Source: Bradyrhizobium diversitatis (GTDB lineage Bacteria; Pseudomonadota; Alphaproteobacteria; Rhizobiales; Xanthobacteraceae). Taken from it: DNA of 64,000 nucleotides. Location of the stretch: positions 124,001 to 188,000 of the forward strand of contig NZ_JACEGD010000008.1 in NCBI RefSeq assembly GCF_016031635.1, given 5' to 3'. The translations under genes were made by a program, and so were the position numbers. Numbering within the stretch: the first letter of the stretch is position 1; each line of letters opens with the position of its first letter. Of this stretch, positions 52,927-61,310 are shown one piece after another. The notes beneath the pieces are model-generated. The model made no database searches. It was not told the DNA's origin and saw only the letters and a program-made list of their open reading frames with translations.

Positions 52927-54396
52927 TCAAAGCCGCAGCACCTTGCCGGGGTTCATGATGTTCTGCGGATCGAGCGCGCGCTTGATAGTGCGCATGATGT
53001 CGAGCTCGGTCTTCGACCGGTAGTGACTGAGCTCGTCGAGCTTGTCGATGCCGATGCCGTGCTCCGCCGAGATCGATCCGCCCATCGAAGTGATGAGGTC
53101 GTTCACGGCCCGCGTGATGGCGCCCTTGTATTGGGTCAGTGTCTGCTGATCCATGCCGGCCGGCCCCATGAACGAGAAATGCAGATTGCCGTCGCCGATG
53201 TGTCCCAGGGGGTAGGGGCGGATGGTCGGGAGGATGTCGATCACGGCCTTGGTCCCCTTGTCGATGAAGTCCGGTATCCTGGAGATCGCCACCGACACGT
53301 CGTAGCTCAGCCCTGGACCCTCGGCCCGGGAGGCCTCGGCCACACCCTCCCGGATCCGCCACATGTTGCGCGACTGGCCGACCGTGTGAGCGATCGCGGC
53401 ATCGAGCACGCGGCCGGCCTCGAACTGGTCGGCAAGGAACTGCTCCAGCTTCTCGGACATGCCCTCGGTCCCATCCCGGCGTGGGCGCGCAGACGACCAT
53501 TCGAGCAGGAGATACCATGGCGTGTCCGCCTTGAGCGGATCCTGGGTGCCGGGAATGTGGCGCAGCACCATATCGATGGCGGCGCGGCTCATCAGCTCGC
53601 AGGAGCCGACATTGTCCTCGGAGGCGCTATGGGCTTCGGACAGGATCTCCAGCGCCGCGCGTGGATCCCGGATCGCCAGCCACGCGGTGCTGACGTCCTT
53701 CGGCGCCGGCCACAGCTTGAGCACGGCCTTGGTGATGATGCCCAGCGTGCCTTCGGCGCCCATGAACAGGTGCTTGAGGTCGTAACCCGTATTGTCCTTC
53801 TTGAGCGCACGCAATCCATCCCAGACGTCGCCGTTGGGCAGGACGACTTCGAGCCCCAGCACGAGATTGCGGGCGTTGCCGTAGCGCAGCACCTGCACGC
53901 CGCCGGCGTTGGTTGAGAGATTGCCGCCGATCATGCACGAGCCCTGGGCGCCGAGGCTGAGCGGCAGGAACCTGTCGTGCTTGCTGGCGGTCTCCTGCAG
54001 CGTCTGCAGCACGCAGCCCGCCTCGACCGTCATCGAATAGCCGACGGGATCGACATCCAGCACGCGATTCATGCGGCCGAGCGACAGCACAATGCCGGTG
54101 TGTGCCGGCCAGGGCGTGGCCCCACCCATCAGGCCGGTGTTGCCGCCCTGCGGCACGATCGCGATGCCGTGCGCGTGGCAAAGCCGGACCACTTTCGACA
54201 CTTCCTCGGTGCTGCCGGGACGAACGACGGCGCCGGCCCCGCCGACCAGCAACCCACGCCAATCCGTCACGAACGGCTGCTTGCCATGCTCGTCCTCGAT
54301 AAATCCCTTCTCGCCGACGATCGCGCGCAACGCATCGCGCATCTCGGCGGTCACAGGAGTGGTCGGGATGATGGGTGCGGACGACGGAGCCGGCAT
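52927..54396 (-). CDS. FAD-linked 2-hydroxyacid dehydrogenase (D-2-hydroxyglutarate dehydrogenase-like)
   Basis: A 489-residue flavoprotein with a PCMH-type FAD domain (VVRPGSTEEVSKVVRLC, PQGGNTGLMGGATP, NLSTNAGGVQVLRYGN, MGAEGTLGIITKAVL) and an FAD-oxidase C-terminal domain (GHIGDGNLHF and SAEHGIGIDK, the substrate-site His and Arg/Lys blocks). It oxidises D-lactate or D-2-hydroxyglutarate-like acids. Start ATG 54396 is chosen because of CAGGGGAAACAAA upstream. A copy of its last 60 bases is found beyond the Tad-like genes at 49835-49895. Confidence 0.88.
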   Translation of the reverse strand: MPAPSSAPIIPTTPVTAEMRDALRAIVGEKGFIEDEHGKQPFVTDWRGLLVGGAGAVVRPGSTEEVSKVVRLCHAHGIAIVPQGGNTGLMGGATPWPAHTGIVLSLGRMNRVLDVDPVGYSMTVEAGCVLQTLQETASKHDRFLPLSLGAQGSCMIGGNLSTNAGGVQVLRYGNARNLVLGLEVVLPNGDVWDGLRALKKDNTGYDLKHLFMGAEGTLGIITKAVLKLWPAPKDVSTAWLAIRDPRAALEILSEAHSASEDNVGSCELMSRAAIDMVLRHIPGTQDPLKADTPWYLLLEWSSARPRRDGTEGMSEKLEQFLADQFEAGRVLDAAIAHTVGQSRNMWRIREGVAEASRAEGPGLSYDVSVAISRIPDFIDKGTKAVIDILPTIRPYPLGHIGDGNLHFSFMGPAGMDQQTLTQYKGAITRAVNDLITSMGGSISAEHGIGIDKLDELSHYRSKTELDIMRTIKRALDPQNIMNPGKVLRL

Positions 54397-54551
54397 TTTG
54401 TTTCCCCTGGGGTACATCTTGGCGTGTACTCGATGTGCCGATCCCGGCAACGTTCAGACAATCTTTGCAACATTTCTAAACAGCTTCGTCAACATCCCGT
54501 GGCTGTTGGGGCGTAGGACGCGCCCAGACTTTACAAATCGGGATCGGCAGA

Positions 54552-55046
54552 ATGATATTGAGGTTTCCGGCGGCGCGCTTGGGCATCGGCGCGGCCTGCC
54601 TCGTGCTTATCGGCATCAGCCCGTTGTGCGCAGAGCCGGTGTTCGACAGCCTGGCCGGCGCATGGTCGGGCATCGGTACGATGAAGCCGTCGGATGGTCC
54701 GCGTGAGAAGGTCCGCTGCAAAGTGGCATACAACGTCACCAGGCCGGGACGGTCGTTGACACTCGATCTGCGCTGCGCAAGCGATGCGTACAAGATGGTC
54801 CTGTCCGCGAACATCGAGCAGAGCGGGACGGAGCTTTCCGGCAACTGGTTCGAAAGCGAATATCGACAGGGCGGCAAGGTCTACGGCACGAACAAGGACG
54901 GCCTGATCGAGGCGCGAATCGAGGGAAACACGGTGGCCGCGCTGGTGACGATCCAGACCAAGAGCAATCATCAATCCTTCCTGATGGAGGCGCCGGGGTC
55001 CTGGGTGTCGGAGGTCGCGATCGAATTGAACAAGGATTCGAAGTGA
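54552..55046 (+). CDS. secreted hypothetical protein
   Basis: A 164-residue protein with a signal peptide (LGIGAACLVLIGISPLCAEP) and a beta-rich domain: AGAWSGIGTMKPSDGPREKVRCK, LTLDLRCAS, YKMVLSANIEQ and SGNWFESEYRQGG. Two conserved-looking Cys could form a disulfide. It resembles small periplasmic lipocalin-like proteins of Rhizobiales, but I assign no function. Divergent from the FAD-dehydrogenase gene. Confidence 0.65.
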   Translation: MILRFPAARLGIGAACLVLIGISPLCAEPVFDSLAGAWSGIGTMKPSDGPREKVRCKVAYNVTRPGRSLTLDLRCASDAYKMVLSANIEQSGTELSGNWFESEYRQGGKVYGTNKDGLIEARIEGNTVAALVTIQTKSNHQSFLMEAPGSWVSEVAIELNKDSK

Positions 55047-55136
55047 CGCCGATCCTCGTGCCGTCACTTCCATGCACGGCCATCGCTCTCCGCCTCGGCG
55101 CGCCCGGTGCTCAAGGGGTAGCCGGCTCGAGCGGAT

Positions 55137-55165
55137 TGGTGACGCCGCCGTACTCGGCGTCACCA
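55137..55165. terminator. hairpin between two convergent genes
   Basis: TGGTGACGCCG - CCGTACT - CGGCGTCACCA is a perfect 11-pair stem with a seven-base loop, 90 bases after the secreted-protein stop and 13 bases after the convergent MFS stop. Without a T-run on either side it is not a textbook intrinsic terminator, but its place suggests a two-way transcription end or an RNA 3' stop. Confidence 0.5.
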
Positions 55166-55178
55166 GCACGATCGGATA

Positions 55179-56468
55179 CTACGCCATCGCGGGCTGCGGC
55201 TTGGGCTGCCGCGACAGCGCCAGCACGATCAGCGCGGCGAACACGCAGAGCGCGCCGGCAATGAAGAACGCAGGCAGGTAGCTTTCATAGACCGTGCGCG
55301 ACAGGCCGGCGCCGAAGGCGGCGGCGCCGGCGCCGAGCTGATGGCCGGCAAAGATCCAGCCGAACACCAGATTGGCGCGCTCCGGTCCGAATTTCTGCGC
55401 GGTGATCCGCACGGTCGGCGGCACTGTGGCGATCCAGTCGAGACCATAGAACATTGCGAAGACGGAGAGGCCGTAGAACGAGAAGTCGCTGAAGGGCAGG
55501 AAGATCAGCGAGAGCCCGCGCAGGCCGTAATACCAGAACAGGAGCCAGCGATTGTCGTAGCGGTCCGACAGCCAGCCCGACATGATAGTGCCGAAGAAGT
55601 CGAAGATGCCCATCGCAGCCAAGAGGCTCGCCGCCTGAACCTGCGGGATGCCGAAATCGAGGCACATCGGGATCAGGTGCACCTGGACGAGGCCGTTGGT
55701 CGAAGCGCCGCAGACGAAGAAGGTTGCGAACAGGATCCAGAAGGCCGTCGATTTCGAGGCATCGCGCAACGTGCCGAGCGCAACGCCGGTGATCGTGCCG
55801 TGGCTGACCGGCGGGGCGGGCAAGGGCTCGGTACCTTCATCGCCGAACGGGCGCAGGCCGACGTCGCTCGGCCGGTCGCGCATCACCAGCAGCACGGCGA
55901 CCGCGGACACGCCGAGCGCGATGCAGACGAAGCCGAGTGCGAGCCGCCAGCCGTAATGGTCGGTGAGGCTCGCTAGCAGCGGCAGGAACACGAGCTGGCC
56001 GGTGGCGACGCTCGCGGTCATGATGCCGACGACGAGGCCGCGTCTTGCTGCGAACCAGCGCGTGGCAATCGTCGCGCCGAGTACCAGGGCGGTCATGCCC
56101 GTGCCGATCCCGATCACCACGCCCCACAGCGCGATGAGCTGCCAGACCTCGGTCATGCCCAGCGAGAGCACGAGCGCCGAGACCACGATCAACTGCGCGA
56201 GCAGCGTCACGTTGCGCAGGCCGTAGCGGTTGAGCAGGGCCGCCGCAAACGGCGCCATCAGCCCGAACAGGATGAAGCGGATCGACAGTGCGGAGGAGAT
56301 CTCCGCCGTGCTCCAGCCGAACTCCTTCTGCAGCGGCACGATGAACACGCCGGGCGCGCCGACCGTGCCGGCGCTGATCAGCGCGGCGAGGAAGGTCACG
56401 CCGACCATCACCCAGCCATAGTGAATGTTGCGGCGGGAAAGCGCTGCCGCGAGCCAGTTCGAGATCAT
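55179..56468 (-). CDS. MFS transporter (monocarboxylate/oxalate-type)
   Basis: A 429-residue inner-membrane protein with 12 membrane segments, starting NIHYGWVMVGVTFLAALISAG as members of the OFA/MCT-like MFS group do, with GLMAPFAAALLNRYGLRN as its motif A equivalent and AMGIFDFFGTIMSGWLSDR in the second half. A small organic acid is the likely cargo. It lies upstream of no regulator; the thiolase gene follows 115 bases away in the same direction of transcription. Confidence 0.85.
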   Translation of the reverse strand: MISNWLAAALSRRNIHYGWVMVGVTFLAALISAGTVGAPGVFIVPLQKEFGWSTAEISSALSIRFILFGLMAPFAAALLNRYGLRNVTLLAQLIVVSALVLSLGMTEVWQLIALWGVVIGIGTGMTALVLGATIATRWFAARRGLVVGIMTASVATGQLVFLPLLASLTDHYGWRLALGFVCIALGVSAVAVLLVMRDRPSDVGLRPFGDEGTEPLPAPPVSHGTITGVALGTLRDASKSTAFWILFATFFVCGASTNGLVQVHLIPMCLDFGIPQVQAASLLAAMGIFDFFGTIMSGWLSDRYDNRWLLFWYYGLRGLSLIFLPFSDFSFYGLSVFAMFYGLDWIATVPPTVRITAQKFGPERANLVFGWIFAGHQLGAGAAAFGAGLSRTVYESYLPAFFIAGALCVFAALIVLALSRQPKPQPAMA

Positions 56469-56583
56469 TGGGCCTCAATCTTGGTTTGCGAGCTCCGGGA
56501 GACCCGCATCATCGTTACATTCTGGCACAGGCGAGGGAAGTCTGAAATGACAGACTTCCCTTGATTTCGGCCATTGCAGACGG

Positions 56584-57780
56584 CTAGTGCGCCGGCCGCT
56601 CCACTGCGATGGCTGTGGCTTCGCCACCGCCGATGCAGAGCGCGGCGATGCCGCGCCTGAGGTTCTGCGCCTCGAGCGCATGCAGCAGCGTCACGATCAG
56701 CCGCGCGCCGGTGGCGCCGATCGGATGACCCAGCGCGCAGGCGCCGCCGTTGATGTTGAGCTTGTCGCGGGGAATGCCGAGATCGCGCTGCGCCGCCATC
56801 GCGACCACGGCGAACGCCTCGTTGATCTCGAACAGGTCGACATCGGAGGCAGCCCAGCCGACCTTGTCGAGCAGCTTGCGGATCGCCGGAATCGGCGCCG
56901 TGGTGAACCATTGCGGCTCCTGGCTGTGGGTGGCGTGGCCCTTGATCTCGGCGAGAACAGGAAGGCCGCCCCGGTCGGCCAGCGAGCGCTTCGTCAGAAC
57001 CAGCGCGGCGGCGCCGTCGGCATTGGCGGAGGAAGCCGCCGGCGTGATGGTGCCGTTGGCGCGGAACGCCGGCTTCAGGCCCGGGATCTTCGCGGGGTCG
57101 ACTTTCAGCGGGTGTTCGTCATTGGCGATGATCCGCGGACCTGCTTTCTCCGTCAGCGTGATCGGCGCGATCTCGGCCTTGAACGCGCCGCCCTCGACCG
57201 CCTTGCGGGCGCGGCTGAGCGTCTCCATGGCATAGGCATCCTGGTCCTTGCGGGTGAACTGATAGGTTTCCGCCGTGGCCTCGCCGAAATCGCCCATGGA
57301 ACGGCCGGTCTCATAGGCGTCCTCGAGCCCATCCATCATCATGTGGTCGATGACGCGGTCGTGGCCGACGCGATAGCCGCCGCGGGCCTTCGCGAGCAGG
57401 TAGGGCGCATTGCTCATGCTCTCCATGCCGCCGGACACCACGATCTCGGCCGAGCCGGCGCGGATGATGTCGTGCGCCAGCATGGTCGCCTTCATGCCGG
57501 AGCCGCAGACCTTGTTCACCGTGGTGGCGCCGGTGGCATCGGGCAGACCCGCGCCACGCGCCGCCTGGCGCGCCGGCGCCTGGCCTTGTCCGGCCGGCAG
57601 CACGCAGCCCATGAAGACCTCGTCGACCTTCTCGGGGGTGAGCTTGCCGCGTTCCAGGGCCGCCCCGATCACGTGCGATCCGAGCTTGTGGGCGGCCAGC
57701 GGCGACAATTCGCCCATGAAGCGGCCGAGCGGGGTGCGGGCGGCGGAGACGATGACGACGGGATCGGCGGCTTCGGCCAT
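56584..57780 (-). CDS. acetyl-CoA acetyltransferase (thiolase)
   Basis: A 398-residue classic thiolase. The start VIVSAARTPLGRF, the nucleophile block NKVCGSGMKA, the GGMESMSNAPYL loop, the NEAFA block and the C-terminal NINGGACALGHPIGATGAR and CIGGGEATA carry all active-site residues. It makes or cleaves acetoacetyl-CoA and related 3-ketoacyl-CoA. Start ATG 57780 follows GCAGGGAGTTCCGTC. It is next to an enoyl-CoA hydratase gene in the same direction, separated by a palindromic repeat. Confidence 0.92.
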   Translation of the reverse strand: MAEAADPVVIVSAARTPLGRFMGELSPLAAHKLGSHVIGAALERGKLTPEKVDEVFMGCVLPAGQGQAPARQAARGAGLPDATGATTVNKVCGSGMKATMLAHDIIRAGSAEIVVSGGMESMSNAPYLLAKARGGYRVGHDRVIDHMMMDGLEDAYETGRSMGDFGEATAETYQFTRKDQDAYAMETLSRARKAVEGGAFKAEIAPITLTEKAGPRIIANDEHPLKVDPAKIPGLKPAFRANGTITPAASSANADGAAALVLTKRSLADRGGLPVLAEIKGHATHSQEPQWFTTAPIPAIRKLLDKVGWAASDVDLFEINEAFAVVAMAAQRDLGIPRDKLNINGGACALGHPIGATGARLIVTLLHALEAQNLRRGIAALCIGGGEATAIAVERPAH

Positions 57781-57816
57781 GACGGAACTCCCTGCAATGA
57801 CGGGTAGGATTATGGT

Positions 57817-57828
57817 CATCATATGATG
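57817..57828 (-). promoter_or_regulatory. 12-bp perfect palindrome before the thiolase gene
   Basis: CATCATATGATG lies 36 bases upstream of the thiolase start. A related imperfect palindrome, ATGACACATATCAT (58944-58957), lies between the hydratase and the thioesterase. Both may be sites of the nearby TetR-family regulator, but this is only a guess from position. Confidence 0.35.
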
Positions 57829-57925
57829 CGACGCAAAAAATGCAACCGCGGCAGGGATGAGAAAATGTCGTGGCTCAGATGAGATTTGGTCGTTCGAGTG
57901 GAGGAGGTGCTGCCCACAGCACGCT

Positions 57926-58027
57926 GTCATCACCCGCGAAGGCGAGTGATCCCAGTATTCCAGAGGCTGTGCGGCTAGAACCGAGAAGCCGCGGCGTACT
58001 GGATGCCCCGCCTTCGCGGGGCATGAC
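57926..58027. repeat. palindromic intergenic element, GTCATCACCCGCGAAGGCG family
   Basis: GTCATCACCCGCGAAGGCG pairs loosely with CCCCGCCTTCGCGGGGCATGAC at the other end, and GATCCCAGTATTCCAGAG with a matching GTACTGGATGCCC arm inside. The right end is a perfect hairpin CCCCGCCTTCGCGGGG. It separates the thiolase and hydratase genes. Confidence 0.8.
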
Positions 58028-58043
58028 ACCGTCTTTGGTGCGC

Positions 58044-58814
58044 CTACCGCTTCCGGTTCACAAATGCCTGCATGAGCCGCGTCGGCTCGTCTGTCAGGAA
58101 CGACTCGCCGAACACCTTGACGCTCAGGTTCACCGACTCCGTCAGCGGCAGTTCTTCCCATTGCCGCAACAGTGCCTTCTGCGATCGCAGCGCCTCGGGG
58201 CCGCATTCGAGCAGTGCCTTCACGGTGTGCTCGATCACGGCATCGAGCTCGCCTTCCGGCGCGACCTTGTCGATCAGTCCCCAGGCCAGCGCGGTCGGAG
58301 CATCGATGTTCTCCGCCGTCATCACCAGCCAGCGCGCGCGGGCCCAGCCGATCAGGCGCGGCAAGAGAGCGGCATGGATCACCGAGGGGATACCGACGCG
58401 CACCTCCGGCATGCCGAAATGCGCATCATGCGCGGCAACGCGGAAGTCGCAGGCCGCCGCCACTTCGAGCCCGCCGCCGAGGCACCAGCCGGGCATCCGT
58501 GCGATCACCGGGGCGGGGAATTGGCGCACCGCCTCGCAGAGATCGCGCAGGCGGCTGATGAAGGCTTCGGCGGATTTTGGGTCGAGCTTGGCCATCTCCT
58601 TGATGTCTGCGCCGCCGATCATGCTCTTCTCGCTCTGGCCGCGCAGCACCACGACCCGAATGCTGCGGTCGGAGGCGAGCTGCTGGAGGCCTTCGCGCAC
58701 GGCCTCGGTGACGGGCGAACCGAGAATGTTGAGCGGGCCGGCGTGGCAGATCGCGACATGAACGACGCCGCGCGCGTCGCGCGTCACGCCGCAGTGGTTG
58801 TTGAGCATTTCCAT
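58044..58814 (-). CDS. enoyl-CoA hydratase/isomerase family protein
   Basis: A 256-residue crotonase-fold protein: VVVLRGQSEKSMIGGADIKEM (first oxyanion-hole strand) and PGWCLGGGLEVAAACDFRVAA (second, with Cys where many have Tyr or Ala), and HFGMPEVRVGIPSVIHAALL, whose Glu fits the catalytic one. It likely hydrates an enoyl-CoA. ATG 58814 is chosen; the longer frame to 58868 has no ribosome binding site. It is in line with the thiolase gene. Confidence 0.85.
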   Translation of the reverse strand: MEMLNNHCGVTRDARGVVHVAICHAGPLNILGSPVTEAVREGLQQLASDRSIRVVVLRGQSEKSMIGGADIKEMAKLDPKSAEAFISRLRDLCEAVRQFPAPVIARMPGWCLGGGLEVAAACDFRVAAHDAHFGMPEVRVGIPSVIHAALLPRLIGWARARWLVMTAENIDAPTALAWGLIDKVAPEGELDAVIEHTVKALLECGPEALRSQKALLRQWEELPLTESVNLSVKVFGESFLTDEPTRLMQAFVNRKR

Positions 58815-58971
58815 CGGGGCATCTCGAAGGTTTCGTGGACGCGTGCGAGGCGCACTGGTCGGGATCACTTCCGGGCCGAAACGGCCGGCTTGTCAAGCGG
58901 GGCCCATGAGACCGAGTTGCCAGCGCGAAGTCCGTGGCATAGTATGACACATATCATTTAATGAGGTGGCC

Positions 58972-59498
58972 ATGACCGACATCGATCAAATCGCCCTGTT
59001 TTCGCCGGCGCAACGGCGGGAGCGCGTGGTGGACTGGCAGGTGCCGGCGCCGTCGCGAAAGCGGCGATGGGCCTGTCCGGCATGGACGCCATGCTCGGCA
59101 TTCGCGACGGCCGGCTGCCGCCGCCGCCTTTTGCGAAGCTGATCGGGTTCATCATGGCCGTTGTCGAGCCGGGCCGGATCGTCATGGAACTGGAGCCGCG
59201 CGAAGATCTCGAAAATACCATCGGCCTCCTGCACGGCGCGACCGCAGCGGCGCTGCTCGATACGGCCATGGGATGTGCGATTTCGACCCGGCTCGAGGCC
59301 GGGCAAAGCTCGGTGACCCTCGATCTGAAGCTGACCTATCTGCGCCCGCTGTCGGTTCGTTCCGGGTTGATCTCCGCCGAAGGCAAGGTGATCAAGCTGG
59401 GACGCCAGACCAGCTACACCGAGGGCTTGGTCCGCGACGGAAAGGGGGCCCTGGCGGTCCATGCAACTGCAACCTTTTCCATGATCGGCGTAACTTAA
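58972..59498 (+). pseudogene. PaaI-like hotdog thioesterase with a frameshift
   Basis: ATG 58972, with GAGGTGGCC before it, opens MTDIDQIALFSPAQRRERVV and DWQVPAP, a believable start, but this frame ends at 59142. The continuation is in another frame from about 59040: KAAMGLSGMDAMLGIRDGRLPPPP, then the hotdog motif NTIGLLHGATAAALLDTAMG and a complete C-terminus ending at 59498. One base gained, or two lost, in the GC-rich CCGGCGCCGTCGCG tract joins them. A start at ATG 59067 would give a 143-residue protein with the hotdog core, so some product may be made. Confidence 0.6.
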
Positions 59499-59567
59499 CG
59501 TGAATTAATGCACCGATCGCGGCATTTGCGTGCTATGAGATGACTCTCGACATCCAATGAGATCCGC

Positions 59568-60188
59568 ATGCGCTATTCCCCGGAACACAAGCAGGAAACC
59601 CACGACCGCATCGTGAAGAAGGCCTCCGTGCGGCTGCGCGAGAAGGGTGCCCATGGTATCGGCGTCGCCGATCTCATGAAGGAGGCGGGCCTGACTCATG
59701 GCGGCTTCTACGCGCATTTCGATTCCCGCGAGGCCCTGGTGATCGAGGCCTTTGGCTATGCCATGGACCGCTCGATGGAGCACTGGCGCAAGCTCACCGG
59801 CGAGGCCGCTCCTGAAAAGCGCCTGGCGCTGGTCGCGGAGAGCTATCTGTCCACGCTGCATCGCGACAATCCCGGCCATGGCTGCTCGATCCCCGCGCTT
59901 GGCGCCGAGATCGCCCGCGAGAGCCCGAAGACACGCAAGGCCTTTGCCGGCAAGCTCGACCAGATGATCGAGATGATGACCGACTATATCCCGAACATGC
60001 CACGCAAGGCCGCGCGCAAGCAGGCGATCGCGACGCTGGCGACGATGGCCGGCACCATGCTGCTGGCGCGCATCGCCGGATCGAACGAATTGTCGGACGA
60101 GGTGCTGAAGGCAGGCCGGGATAGCGCGCTCGATGGCGTGAAGCGCCAGCCGAAGGTGCCTGCGGCGAAGAAGGTGAAGCAGAGTTAG
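59568..60188 (+). CDS. TetR/AcrR-family regulator
   Basis: A 206-residue repressor with the TetR helix-turn-helix (HDRIVKKASVRLREKG, then VADLMKEAGLTHGGFYAHF) and a C-terminal ligand domain with CSIPALGAEIARES. The tail is Lys-rich. It follows the thioesterase gene and may control it and the divergent hydratase/thiolase group through the ATGA/TCAT palindromes noted nearby. Confidence 0.88.
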   Translation: MRYSPEHKQETHDRIVKKASVRLREKGAHGIGVADLMKEAGLTHGGFYAHFDSREALVIEAFGYAMDRSMEHWRKLTGEAAPEKRLALVAESYLSTLHRDNPGHGCSIPALGAEIARESPKTRKAFAGKLDQMIEMMTDYIPNMPRKAARKQAIATLATMAGTMLLARIAGSNELSDEVLKAGRDSALDGVKRQPKVPAAKKVKQS

Positions 60189-60203
60189 GCCGACCTCGGC
60201 AGC

Positions 60204-60292
60204 CGTAGGGTAGGCAAAGGCGTTCTTGCGCCGTGCCACCATCTGTCCACTCGCGCGACTGATATGGTGGGCACGCTTCGCTCACCCTGCGG
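60204..60292. repeat. palindromic intergenic element, GTGGGCAAAGGCGC family, copy 2
   Basis: CGTAGGGTAGGCAAAGGCG pairs with the far end GCTCACCCTGCGG, and TGCGCCGTGCCACCAT with ATGGTGGGCACGC. Same build as 33880-33967 with about a dozen changes. It lies between the convergent TetR and LysR genes. Confidence 0.72.
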
Positions 60293-60300
60293 AAACGGCG

Positions 60301-61209
60301 CTACCGTCCCGCAAACAACGACCGCTCGCGCTCGACGATCTCGCTGATGTAGTCCGCCACCGCCCTGATCCGCGCGAGGTCCTTGCTGTCGGCGTGCATC
60401 AGCATCCAGAATGTCCGCATGATCGATATGTCGTCCGGCAGCACTGCGACGAGCTGCGGATGATCGCTCGCCATGAAATGCGGCAGCACCGCAATGCCGA
60501 AGCCCGAGAGCGTAGCATTGAGCTGGGCGATCAGATTGGCGCTGCGAAAACGCGCGGAAATCCGCGGCGACACCTGGGGCAGATAGTCGAGCTCCGGCGT
60601 GAACAGCAACTCCTCGATGTAGCCGACGAAGCGGTGCTGCGGCAGGTCTTGCCGTGACGAGATCCTGGGAAAGCGGTCGAGATAGGCTGGCGAGGCATAG
60701 AGCCCTAGGCGGTAGTCGAGCAGCTTGCGGCCGACGATGCGGCCTTCCTTCGGCATGGTCAGGCTGATGGCGATATCAGCCTCGCGCTTGGAGAGACTGA
60801 ACAGCCGCGCGGTTGCCACAAGTTGCAGATCGAGATCGGGGTAGCGGTCAGCAAAGGGCGCGAGTCGCGGCGCCAGGAAGGCGGTACCGAACCCGTCGGG
60901 TGCCCCGATCCGCACGGTGCCGGTCAGCCGTGCCACCGAGCCGCCGACCTGCTCCTGGTTGGCGACGATGGTCGATTCCATCGCTTCCGCACTGTCGGCG
61001 ACGCGCTGGCCTGCCTCGGTGAGGAGATAGCCGGTCTTGCGCCGGTCGAACAGCTTGGCGGAAAGGTGCTTTTCCAGCCGATCGACGCGGCGGATCACCG
61101 TGGCATGGTCGACGCCGAGCTGTTTTGCCGCAGCCGAGACCGAGCCGCCCCGCACGATGGCCAGCACGAAGCGAAAGTCGTCCCAGTCGATAGCGCCTTG
61201 ATCCAGCAT
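60301..61209 (-). CDS. LysR-family transcriptional regulator
   Basis: A 302-residue regulator with the winged helix-turn-helix near the start (DDFRFVLAIVRGGSVSAAAKQL, then VDHATVIRRVDRLEKHLS) and a LysR substrate domain. ATG 61209 starts MLDQGAIDWDD; the frame is open further upstream into the promoter region but without a ribosome binding site. It is divergent from mmsA across 101 bases, so it likely controls valine or methylmalonate-semialdehyde catabolism. Confidence 0.85.
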   Translation of the reverse strand: MLDQGAIDWDDFRFVLAIVRGGSVSAAAKQLGVDHATVIRRVDRLEKHLSAKLFDRRKTGYLLTEAGQRVADSAEAMESTIVANQEQVGGSVARLTGTVRIGAPDGFGTAFLAPRLAPFADRYPDLDLQLVATARLFSLSKREADIAISLTMPKEGRIVGRKLLDYRLGLYASPAYLDRFPRISSRQDLPQHRFVGYIEELLFTPELDYLPQVSPRISARFRSANLIAQLNATLSGFGIAVLPHFMASDHPQLVAVLPDDISIMRTFWMLMHADSKDLARIRAVADYISEIVERERSLFAGR

Positions 61210-61310
61210 TTTCGCACATCTATGGTGCATTATCTCAGACTTGAATCCTATAAAATGCAGGTCGATAGGATTTGTCAAAGCGACCACGCTCGGCCTAAGG
61301 AGATCATCCC

